Assembly (NCBI GenBank): GCA_020634335.1 | Contig: JACKBY010000012.1 | Coordinates: 1-64,000, forward strand | Length of the DNA stretch: 64,000 bases | Direction: 5' to 3' | Source of the DNA: Promineifilum sp. | Lineage (GTDB): Bacteria; Chloroflexota; Anaerolineae; Promineifilales; Promineifilaceae | In this document: piece by piece, positions 54,616-62,721 of the stretch | How positions within the stretch are numbered: position 1 is the stretch's first letter | Layout: each line of letters starts with the position of its first letter | Position numbers and translations under genes: made by a program | Notes under the pieces: model-generated | Told to the model about the DNA's origin: nothing | The model's input: only the letters and a program-made list of their open reading frames with translations | The model's database searches: none

Positions 54616-55836
54616 ATGATCATCAACCGCAAACCACCTCGCTATCCGCGCCGCGGCCCTTCCTGCCTGCTCGTCCTGTTTGTGACGTTCGGCATCGCGG
54701 TCAGCCTTTATATCATTCAAAATGCCGAAGAGGTTCGGGTGGCCATCATGCCCACGGTCACCGCGGAGCCGACTCGCTCGGCCACGGAACTGGCTATGAT
54801 GGCCGAGTTGAGCCGCGACAACGGCGCCAATACCGAGGCCATCACGTATTACGAAGAGGCGGTCAGACTAGACCCCACAAACGTCGAGTTCTACGTTCGG
54901 GCCATTGATCTGCTCGTGCGCGAAGGTCAATCGCAACAGGCCGTGGAGCGGGCCGAGCAGGCCACAATCCTCGATCCGGAAAACGACCGCGTATGGACGG
55001 CCGCCGCCGCCGCCTATTTGGCCGAGGGTAACCGCCTCAGCGACGTGGGTGACCAGAACGCGGCCAACCTGCAATACGCCAATGCCGCCCAGGCCGCCCG
55101 CAAGGCCATTACCATCAACCCTGACAACGCCACGGCGCTGGCCTATGCCGCCGGGGGAACCATTTTGCAAGGCGACCCCGAAAAGTATGAGCAGGCCCAA
55201 CTCTTCGCCGACGATGCCGTGCGCCTCGAACCCGACAACCCTGTCGCTCGCTACTACATGGCAACGGTCTTCACCTATCAGGGACGCTACGCCGAGGCGC
55301 TGGAGCAATACCAACGCGGGCTGGAAGCCGACCCCACCAATCCCGATCTCCACATCGGTCTGGCCTATAACTATTACGGCACGGGCAGCGTCCCCGACGC
55401 ACTTCTGAGTTTCGGCGACGCTATCGCCGTCGACCCCGATAATGCTGAAGCGTTTGACGGGCGGGCCTATATGTACCTGCAACTCGGCGACGACTCGCTG
55501 GCCGAGCAAAACGCGCTGGAAGCGACACGACTTAATCCCAATATGGCCCGCGCCCAGGGCCGCCTGGGCGAGGCGTTCTTCCGGCAAAACAACTACACCG
55601 AAGCCGTCAAGGCGCTGGAGAAGGCGGTGACGATGTACGGCCGGGCGACCGACCTGAACGCGCGCTTCTTCAATATGCTGGGTCAGGCCTACATCCGCGA
55701 CGACCTGAATAACTGCACGTTGGCGACGCCCTTGTTTGATCAGGTGCTCAACGCCACGGCCAACGAGTTCATCCTCGAAGCGGCTAATGAGGGCTTGCTG
55801 GAGTGCCGCCGCGCTTCCCTGGGCACTGCCCCATAA
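54616..55836 (+). CDS. Membrane-anchored TPR protein
   Basis: 406 aa. AGGTG upstream of the ATG. An N-terminal membrane segment (about 17-36) is followed by at least seven tetratricopeptide repeats (EAITYYEEAVRLDPTNVEFY, EALEQYQRGLEADPTNPDLH and EAVKALEKAVTMYGRATDLN are examples). Likely a protein-protein scaffold on the outer face of the membrane; partner unknown. Confidence 0.85.
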   Translation: MIINRKPPRYPRRGPSCLLVLFVTFGIAVSLYIIQNAEEVRVAIMPTVTAEPTRSATELAMMAELSRDNGANTEAITYYEEAVRLDPTNVEFYVRAIDLLVREGQSQQAVERAEQATILDPENDRVWTAAAAAYLAEGNRLSDVGDQNAANLQYANAAQAARKAITINPDNATALAYAAGGTILQGDPEKYEQAQLFADDAVRLEPDNPVARYYMATVFTYQGRYAEALEQYQRGLEADPTNPDLHIGLAYNYYGTGSVPDALLSFGDAIAVDPDNAEAFDGRAYMYLQLGDDSLAEQNALEATRLNPNMARAQGRLGEAFFRQNNYTEAVKALEKAVTMYGRATDLNARFFNMLGQAYIRDDLNNCTLATPLFDQVLNATANEFILEAANEGLLECRRASLGTAP

Positions 55837-55838
55837 GC

Positions 55839-55912
55839 AATTAAACGCAAGGACGCCAGGATGCGCAGCAATCATTGAAATTTCTTGCGTCCCGGCGGCT
55901 TTGCGTTAAATT
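55839..55912. repeat. Imperfect inverted repeat after the TPR gene
   Basis: Two arms of about 30 bases: the left begins AATTAAACGCAAGGACGCC and the complement of the right begins AATTTAACGCAAAGCCGCC. They match at roughly three quarters of positions around a short spacer. It resembles the dispersed TTAACGCAAAG-type intergenic repeats found in many genomes and may end transcription of the TPR gene. Confidence 0.5.
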
Positions 55913-55934
55913 TATGAGCACGTCAGCATCCCCA

Positions 55935-55961
55935 CTAGCACTCGGGTGTTGGGACTGCTAA
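55935..55961. promoter_or_regulatory. Upstream CIRCE-like operator (imperfect)
   Basis: CTAGCACTC-N9-GACTGCTAA: exact CIRCE spacing, one mismatch to consensus in each arm. It lies 7 bases upstream of the -35 of the groES promoter. Confidence 0.7.
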
Positions 55962-55968
55962 ACTCCTC

Positions 55969-55997
55969 TTGACATCTCCATTCACTGCTGCTAAAAT
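55969..55997 (+). promoter_or_regulatory. Promoter of groES-groEL
   Basis: TTGACA, 17-base spacer, TAAAAT, between the two CIRCE operators. Confidence 0.85.
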
Positions 55998-56009
55998 GCG
56001 AATTGGTGG

Positions 56010-56036
56010 TTAGCACTCGCCACGAGCGAGTGCTAA
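56010..56036. promoter_or_regulatory. CIRCE operator (HrcA binding site)
   Basis: Perfect TTAGCACTC-N9-GAGTGCTAA starting six bases after the predicted transcription start. HrcA bound here would block groESL transcription until heat shock. Confidence 0.97.
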
Positions 56037-56096
56037 ATATTGAAACCTCCCATCACTTGGAACCTGACAATCTGGTTTAAAAGGAGATAGTGCAAC

Positions 56097-56390
56097 ATGG
56101 CTATGAATCTCAAGCCGCTTGGCGACCGTCTGGTCGTCGAACCGCGCGAGCGCGAATCCACGACCGCCTCCGGCCTCGTATTGCCGGAAACGGCCAAAGA
56201 AAAACCGCAGGAAGGCGAAGTCGTCGCTGTCGGCCCCGGCCGCCGCGATGAAGACGGCAAGCGCATCGAGATGGATGTGAAAGTCGGCGACGTCGTGCTC
56301 TACGCCAAATATGGCGGCACGGAAGTCAAGATCGACGACAAGAAGCTGTTAATCCTGAAGGAATCGGACGTTCTGGCAATCGTGGGCTAG
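56097..56390 (+). CDS. groES: Co-chaperonin GroES
   Basis: 97 aa. LKPLGDRLVVEPRERESTTA and GLVLPETAKEKPQEGEVVAV are the family core; the mobile loop TTASGLVLPE contacts GroEL. AAGGAG precedes the ATG. First gene of the CIRCE-controlled operon. Confidence 0.98.
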   Translation: MAMNLKPLGDRLVVEPRERESTTASGLVLPETAKEKPQEGEVVAVGPGRRDEDGKRIEMDVKVGDVVLYAKYGGTEVKIDDKKLLILKESDVLAIVG

Positions 56391-56415
56391 GACTCACACA
56401 CGGAGATAAGTTAAC

Positions 56416-58068
56416 ATGTCGAAACAACTCGTATTTTCTGAAGACGCTCGCCGCAAGCTGAAGCGCGGCATCGACACGGTCGCCACGGCCGTATCCACCA
56501 CCCTTGGCCCCAAGGGTCGCAATGTCGCCATCGACAAGAAGTTCGGCGCGCCGACCATCACCCACGACGGCGTGACCGTCGCCAAGGAAATTGAACTGGA
56601 AGACCCCTATGAGAATATGGGCGCCCAACTGTTCAAGGAAGCGGCGATCAAAACCAACGACATCGCCGGCGACGGCACCACCACCGCCACCGTCCTGGCC
56701 CAGCATATGGTTCACGAGGGCCTGAAGAACGTGGCCGCGGGGGCCAACCCGATGCTGCTGAAGCAGGGCATCGAGCTGGGCACCCAGGCGCTGGCCGCCA
56801 AAATCCGCAGTATGGCAATTTCTATCGACAGCTTCGACGAGATCGCTTCGGTGGCCTCCATTTCGGCCCAGGACCCGGAGATCGGCAAGCTGATCGCGAC
56901 GGTCATGGACAAGGTCGGCAAGGACGGCGTCATCACCGTCGAAGAGTCCAAGCAGATGGAGTTCGAGACGGAGTACGCCGAAGGGATGCGCTTCGACCGC
57001 GGCTACATCAGCCCCTACTTCGTCACCAATGCCGAAGCGATGGAAGCGGTCATCGAAGACGCCTACATCCTCATTCACGACAAGAAGATCAGCTCGGCGC
57101 AGGACATCCTGCCCGTGCTGGAGAAGCTGGTACAGATCGGCCGCAAGAACCTGGTCATCATCGCCGAAGACGTGGACGGCGAAGCGTTGGCGACGCTGGT
57201 GCTCAACAAGCTGCGCGGCATGATCAACGCCCTGGCGATCAAGGCCCCCGGCTTCGGCGACCGCCGCAAGGCCATGCTGCAAGACATTGCCGTGCTGACC
57301 GGCGGCGAAGTGATCACCGAAGAGATGGGCCGCAAGCTGGAGAGCGTCCAGATCAATGACCTGGGGCGCGCCGGCAAGGTCATCGCCACCAAGGACGACA
57401 CGACCATCGTCGACGGCAAGGGCGACGAGGCGGCCATCGGCGGCCGCGTGGAGCAAATCAAGGTCGAGATCGACCGCAGCACCTCCGACTATGACAAGGA
57501 GAAGCTGCAGGAGCGCCTGGCGAAACTGGCCGGCGGCGTGGCCATCATCCGCGTCGGCGCGGCGACCGAGGTCGAACTGAAGGAAAAGAAGCACCGCGTC
57601 GAGGACGCGCTGAGCGCGACGCGCGCGGCCGTGGAAGAGGGCATCGTGCCCGGCGGCGGCGTGGCCCTGCTCAATGCCCTGCCGGCGCTCGACGACGTGA
57701 AGGCCCCGATGGGCGACGTCAGCACCGGCGTCAACATCCTGCGCGTGGCCCTCGAAGCGCCGATGCGCAAGATCGCCGAGAACGCGGGCATGAACGGCGA
57801 CGTCATCATCCAGAACGTGCGCCGCATGCAGGACGAGAAGAAGGACGCGCAACTGGGCTACAACGTCATGACCGGCGAGTATCTCAATATGGTCAAGTCG
57901 GGCATCATCGACCCGGCCAAGGTGACCCGCGGCGCGCTGGAGAACGCGGCCAGCATCGCGGCCATGATCCTGACCACCGAGGCGCTGGTGACCGACCTGC
58001 CCGAAGACAAGAAGGCCCCGGCCATGCCGGGCGGCGGCGGGATGGGAATGGGGGATATGGACTTTTAG
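56416..58068 (+). CDS. groEL: Chaperonin GroEL
   Basis: 550 aa. ATPase residues in TTLGPKGRNVAIDKKFGAPT and the GDGTTTATVLAQ loop; apical domain in the middle. The C-terminal tail is GGGGMGMGDMDF, the Gly-Met type. GGAG lies before the ATG, 25 bases after groES. Confidence 0.98.
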   Translation: MSKQLVFSEDARRKLKRGIDTVATAVSTTLGPKGRNVAIDKKFGAPTITHDGVTVAKEIELEDPYENMGAQLFKEAAIKTNDIAGDGTTTATVLAQHMVHEGLKNVAAGANPMLLKQGIELGTQALAAKIRSMAISIDSFDEIASVASISAQDPEIGKLIATVMDKVGKDGVITVEESKQMEFETEYAEGMRFDRGYISPYFVTNAEAMEAVIEDAYILIHDKKISSAQDILPVLEKLVQIGRKNLVIIAEDVDGEALATLVLNKLRGMINALAIKAPGFGDRRKAMLQDIAVLTGGEVITEEMGRKLESVQINDLGRAGKVIATKDDTTIVDGKGDEAAIGGRVEQIKVEIDRSTSDYDKEKLQERLAKLAGGVAIIRVGAATEVELKEKKHRVEDALSATRAAVEEGIVPGGGVALLNALPALDDVKAPMGDVSTGVNILRVALEAPMRKIAENAGMNGDVIIQNVRRMQDEKKDAQLGYNVMTGEYLNMVKSGIIDPAKVTRGALENAASIAAMILTTEALVTDLPEDKKAPAMPGGGGMGMGDMDF

Positions 58069-58104
58069 TCCGTCGCCCTGACCCACAGCCTACGCTGTTT
58101 ATAG

Positions 58105-58131
58105 AAAGCCCCTCGCGTGAGGGGCTTTTTT
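58105..58131 (+). terminator. Intrinsic terminator of groESL
   Basis: AAAGCCCCTC-GCGT-GAGGGGCTTT stem of 10 bp, with six T at and after its end, 37 bases past the groEL stop. Confidence 0.95.
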
Positions 58132-58180
58132 GCTTACAGGACGGATGACATTCATCGCCAGATGATGTGACTTTCGCAGC

Positions 58181-58208
58181 TTGACAAGCCACTGTTGCAT
58201 GTTATTCT
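58181..58208 (+). promoter_or_regulatory. Promoter of the YD-repeat pseudogene
   Basis: TTGACA, 16-base spacer, TATTCT, about 88 bases before the ATG of the signal-peptide frame. Confidence 0.55.
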
Positions 58209-58296
58209 GTCAACATCGAGACGTTCCGATTGAGGGTTCTCGGAACAATTGTCTCGTCAATCAGTCTGCGTTCAAACATGTGGGGAGGATGGCGTC

Positions 58297-61200
58297 ATGA
58301 CGTCGCGATTCGTTCTTTCCCGTATGTCCACCCGGCCCGGTGTAATGGGCCGCCCCCTCGGTCTCCTGTTTGTCTGCCTGTCGCTGTTGCTGCTCGTCGC
58401 GCCAGCCGCCTCTCAGGACGGCGACGTGGGAGGGGGAGCGATGATGTAGTGCTTGAGAAGCGACTGGCGCTGACGCTGGAAGCGCCCAAGGACGACTTGT
58501 CGCCGGGCGATGCTGCTGGGCAGAACCAGTTCCGAGGAACGCCACATACCGGGCGGGGTCCGGGTGGCCCGGTCTGTCTACAACTGGGAGCAGCCACAGG
58601 CGGGCGTGGCCTACGTCAGGTTGGCTTCGGAAACACATGCCCTGTACGATGAGGTTAACGTCAACCGATTTACACTGAAGACGATCAACTACGCCTATGA
58701 TCCGAATAACAATCAATTCGGGGCGTTGAAAGAGCGGCAGGAACTGGACGAAGCGAATAATCCGTATCGATGCACTCAATACGAGTATGCCCAAAACACG
58801 ACCGGCGGCAACTGGCTGATCAACTACCCGCTACGCGAGACGCTCTATAGTGGAACCTGCAGCGGTAGCAAAGTGTCGGAGACCCTCTACCGCTACGCCG
58901 GCAGCGCCAACCCGACGCAAATAACTCTGGACAATCGCGGCCTGCTGACATACGTCTTGCGACTTAGGGACACTTCTACCAATATCTATTCACGGAAAAG
59001 CGCACCTACACGGCGTTGGGTCTGCCGGCAAGTACGACTACCTTCTGCTCAGGCAGCACCACGAGCGTCTATGCCGCCGACACGCGGAACACCACGACCA
59101 CGACCTACAACGCGTTGGGCTTGCCAATATCGGTGAAGACGGCGGCGGCGAGCGTGAAAACGCAATCGGAGACCATTGACTACGATGGGACGTTCCCTTG
59201 GCTGGTGGGCAAGGTGACCGATAGCAATGACATCTCTACTCAATACGACTACGATAATTTCGGTCGGCTGAGTGTGGTCATCATGCCTGGAGATTCGTCG
59301 GGTGATCCGACGATCCGCTACGATTACTACGACGATAGCTCGCCGATCTTCACGTCACCGTTGCTGGTGAGAGTATTCTACAAAGGCAACGTCAAGAGCA
59401 CCGAACGACAGTTCTACGACGGGCTGGGGCGGCTGGTGCAAACCCAGACCGCCCTGGCGGAAGTTGAGGGCAGCGGAGACAAGGACATCGTGGTAACGAC
59501 CGCCTATGATGCGCGCGGGCTGGCGGTCTGTACGACTGTCCCATACGCGGTGACGGCCTATGTTTACAACAAAAATAACCCGGTTAACCCTTTCCAGACG
59601 ACTGCATGTACCGCAAAATCGAGAACGACAACCATCTATGATGCCTTGGGCCGGGCTTCACAGGTGACGACGCCCGATGGGGCCACGGCCGAGACAGCGT
59701 ATGGCGTATCGACCAGTATCACCGTGGACGGGCATAGCAAGCTGCAAAGCACACAGGTCACCGACGCCAACGACCACCGGACGATCCGCTACAATGACAT
59801 CTTCGGCCGGCTGGTGCTGGTGCGCGAGCAAACAGGGGCCGGAACATACACCGCCTACGCCGATACGCGCTACAGCTATGACGTGATGGGCAACTTGACG
59901 GCGGTAAAGAAGAGCACGGCTAATAACGCCCAGCCCGGCAGTTACCTGTGGCAGACGACGATGACCTACGACGCGCTGGGCCGCAAGACGGCCATGAGCG
60001 ACCCCGACATGCGCGAATGGTCGTATATCTACGGCAGCGCCGGTAATCTGGCCCGGCAAGAGCATCGCAGCGGCGCGAGTGTCTACCACGCGACCTGTCT
60101 CTACTACGATAACTTGAACCGGTTGCTCCACCGGGCCAACGATGACTCCCCGGCCAATGCCTGCCCGGCCAACGCGCCGACGACCGGCGCGAATCATCTG
60201 GCGAGTTACGTCTACGGCACGAGCAAAGCCAACCAGAACATCGGCAAGCCGGTGGAAGTGAACTGGGGAGCGACACCGACCCAGAACAAGGACACGTTCA
60301 CCTACGACGGTGAGGGACGGCTGAATAAGCAAACGCGGACGGTCAACAACCTGTCGTTTGTGTATGAGGTGACGGCTTATGACGCGCTCGACCGGCCGAC
60401 GTCGGTCAAGCTGCCCGGTGGCGAGGTCGTCGTGACTACCTACGACGAAGAGGGTGTGGACACGCTCAAGGCCGGTTCGACGACCCTGATGAACAAAGTG
60501 GGCTACAACGAGCGCGGACAGTTGGTCTATCTGGAACGGCCGGGGGCCGGGCCGGAGACGACGCTAAGCTACCACGGCGCGGCCGACAACTTCCGCCTGA
60601 GCGGCATCACCAACAGCGGCGACGGCAACCTGCCCGACTTCAGCTACGGCAACTACGACGCCATCGGCAACTTGACCCAGTTCGCCGCCGGCACGGACAG
60701 CTACACCTACACCTACGACGACCTCAACCGGCTGAAGACGGTGACGGGGGCGATTGGCCGCGACTATGCCTACGATCGGCTGGGGAATTTCGACACGGTG
60801 ACCAAAGGCAGCCAAGTATGGGATTATACTTATGCCTCCGGCAACGCGTCGCGGCTGATGAGCGTCACGAATCTGCCGCTGACGGTTGACGCGAGTGAGG
60901 GCTACGACACCTGGGGCAACCTGCGCAAGTACACCTTGCAGGGCGTCGCCTACGAACTGAACTTCGACGCCGAGAACCGGCTGGCGTCGGTGGAGGTGGG
61001 GGCGGCACAACCGACGGTGTTTGCCTACGACGCCGACGGGCAGCGGGTGCAGACCACCTACCCCGATGGGACGATTATCTACACACCGTTTCCTGACTAT
61101 GAGGTGGAAGACCCGCCGGGCAGCGGGGCCAATACCGTACGCACGACCTACCGGCTGGGGGGACAGATCGTGGCCGTGCAGACGAAGGTGGGCACGGCGA

Positions 61201-61480
61201 CAGGCACGTTCTACTACACCTACACCGACCACCTGGGCATCCTTCATGGCCCTCAGCACGATCAGTGGAACCTACGTGACCGACTCGCGCGCCCGCTACG
61301 ACCCCTTCGGCACGTTCACGACCAGCCCCACAGCGAGCAACCCGGCCATCAGCGACCACGGCTTCACCGGCCACCGCCACAACAACACGGGCGGCAACGA
61401 CCTGGGGCTGATCTACATGAACGACCGCTACTACCTGCCGCAGGTGGGGCGGTTTATTAGTGCGGATACGATTGGCATCA
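58297..61480 (+). pseudogene. YD-repeat (RHS-like) secreted protein gene, frameshifted and 3'-truncated
   Basis: The frame opens well (GGGGAGGA before ATG; signal peptide LLFVCLSLLLLVAPAASQ) but stops at codon 51. Homologous sequence then continues in other frames: DDVVLEKRLALTLEAPKD, then YNWEQPQAGVAYVRLASE, then a shift near 58966 (an extra AC would restore GDFYQYLFTEKRTYTALGLP), then a long YD-repeat stretch (YDALGRKTAMSDPD, YTYTYDDLNRLKTVTG). Another shift lies near 61237, into ISGTYVTDSRARYDPFGTFT and the RHS core YMNDRYYLPQVGRFISADTI. The variable C-terminal toxin or tip that normally follows this core is missing; the convergent kinase gene begins there. About 1,050 codons in all. Confidence 0.85.
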
Positions 61481-61822
61481 CGCCAGCGCCGCCAACACAT
61501 ACGCCCGCACCGCCTCGGCCGTCATCCCACTCGTATCCACCACCAAATCGGCGTGCGCCCGCGCGTGGGCCAGCCGTTCTCGCTGCATCGCCAGGTAATC
61601 CGGCCCGGCGTCGTCTTTCGGCCGGCGCTGCTGGTAGGCCTCGTGCGACAGGTCGAGGTAGATAAGCACGTCGGGATCGACCAGCCGCCGCCACATGTCC
61701 GGCACGTAGGAATGTTCCTGCGCCGGGTGGCGCGCCTCGTAGCCCGCGGCGCGCAAAGCGGCCACCAGCGTGCTCTTGCCCGACGCGCAGGGACCGACGA
61801 CGGCGATGCGAAGTGGTAGCAC
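61478..61822 (-). CDS. Small P-loop nucleotide-binding protein (kinase-like)
   Basis: 114 aa from a GTG just before LPLRIAVVGPCASGKSTLVA (Walker A). DPDVLIYLDLSHEAYQQRRP resembles a Walker B and lid region. An in-frame ATG at 61949-61951 would add 43 residues, but these are encoded by tandem heptamer repeats and look meaningless, although that ATG overlaps the stop of the upstream phosphatase gene. Function unknown; possibly a nucleoside or adenylate kinase relative. Confidence 0.65.
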   Translation of the reverse strand: MLPLRIAVVGPCASGKSTLVAALRAAGYEARHPAQEHSYVPDMWRRLVDPDVLIYLDLSHEAYQQRRPKDDAGPDYLAMQRERLAHARAHADLVVDTSGMTAEAVRAYVLAALA

Positions 61823-61889
61823 AGTGGCCGGCGGCCGGTGGTCAGTGATCAGTGGTCTGTCGACCATGCGCGGTTGCCGGCCTTCGCCA

Positions 61890-61951
61890 CTCGTATCTCG
61901 TATCTCGTATCTCGTATCTGAACTCGTCATTCGTCGTTCGTCACTCGTCAT
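61890..61951. repeat. Heptamer tandem repeats, site 1
   Basis: Four exact CTCGTAT units (61890-61917), followed after a short gap by four TCGTCAT-type units, TCGTCAT, TCGTCGT, TCGTCAC, TCGTCAT (61924-61951). The second array contains the stop codon of the SpoIIE-type phosphatase gene. Confidence 0.9.
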
Positions 61952-62664
61952 TGCAGCGTCAACCTTCCACTCTGCCGCCGCACGTCGTCGCCGTCCCGGC
62001 TGTCCTGCACGGCGATGGCGATGACGCTAATGTCGTCGCGGGGGCGGCCGTCGTCCATCGCCATGGCCTCGGCCAGCAGCCGGTCGCAAATCGCGTGGGC
62101 ATCGCGGATGCCGTCGCCGACCATCTCTTGCAGGGCGGCATAGGGGTCGTAGCTGCGCCCCTTGCCGCTCAGGCTGCCGGCGTGACGCAGGCCGTCGGTG
62201 TAGGCCACGACGATAGTCCCGACCTCGATGGGGATTTCGGCGATGACCGGCTTGGTGTGGCGGTGGACGCCGACGGCCTTTGATTCGCTATCGAGCAGGT
62301 AGAAGCCGTCGGCGGCGGTATGCACCAGCACCGGCGCTTCGTTATTGCGGCCGATGACGATCGTGCGCGTGCGGGTATCGACCGACAGGATGTTGAGCGT
62401 GGCCGAGACCTTGCCACCGCGGAAGGTGTAGAGGTAGTCGTGGGCGGCGCGGGCCGCCGCGCCGTCGCGCACGCCCTCGGCCAGCAACTGGATCGCCTTG
62501 CGGGCCACGACGTTGCTGATGGCCTTGGCGCTGCGGCCGCTGGTCTGGCCGTCGACCAGCACCATCGACAGGCCGCCATGCGGCCGTTCGATCATCTCCA
62601 GCGTGTCCCCGCTCTCCCGCGACGCCCACTTGGATATCTTGGATACCGCGAATTGAACTTCCAT
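61948..62664 (-). CDS. SpoIIE/PP2C-like serine phosphatase domain protein
   Basis: 238 aa, a single phosphatase domain with no sensor domain attached. GLSMVLVDGQTSGRSAKAIS corresponds to the metal-binding Asp-Gly motif, IVVAYTDGLRHAG to the second Asp, and GRPRDDISVIAIAVQ to the final Asp of the fold. Likely acts on an anti-sigma-factor antagonist or other phosphoserine protein; no partner kinase or STAS protein is adjacent. The stop codon lies in a heptamer repeat. Confidence 0.87.
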   Translation of the reverse strand: MEVQFAVSKISKWASRESGDTLEMIERPHGGLSMVLVDGQTSGRSAKAISNVVARKAIQLLAEGVRDGAAARAAHDYLYTFRGGKVSATLNILSVDTRTRTIVIGRNNEAPVLVHTAADGFYLLDSESKAVGVHRHTKPVIAEIPIEVGTIVVAYTDGLRHAGSLSGKGRSYDPYAALQEMVGDGIRDAHAICDRLLAEAMAMDDGRPRDDISVIAIAVQDSRDGDDVRRQSGRLTLQ

Positions 62665-62667
62665 AGC

Positions 62668-62719
62668 ACGAATGACGAATGACGAATGACGAATTCAGAG
62701 ACCGTTCGTCATTGGTCAT
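62668..62719. repeat. Heptamer tandem repeats, site 2
   Basis: ACGAATG repeated three times plus a partial unit (62668-62694), and then two units in opposite orientation, TCGTCAT and TGGTCAT (62706-62719). This fills the 57-base gap between the phosphatase and RecD2-like genes. The unit is the reverse complement, cyclically shifted, of that at site 1. Confidence 0.9.
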
Positions 62720-62721
62720 TC

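Noticed and set aside
56326..58086. 586-codon frame antisense to groEL
   Set aside because: Shadow of the highly codon-biased groEL gene; composition is Asp/His/Val repeats without a domain.
58105..61480. CRISPR array or other spaced repeats near the YD-repeat gene
   Set aside because: The periodicity is at protein level (YD motifs) with variable DNA; no identical repeats with uniform spacers.
61460..61819. 119-codon + strand gene after the YD-repeat region
   Set aside because: It is antisense to the kinase-like gene whose Walker A motif is clear, and its product has no recognisable pattern.
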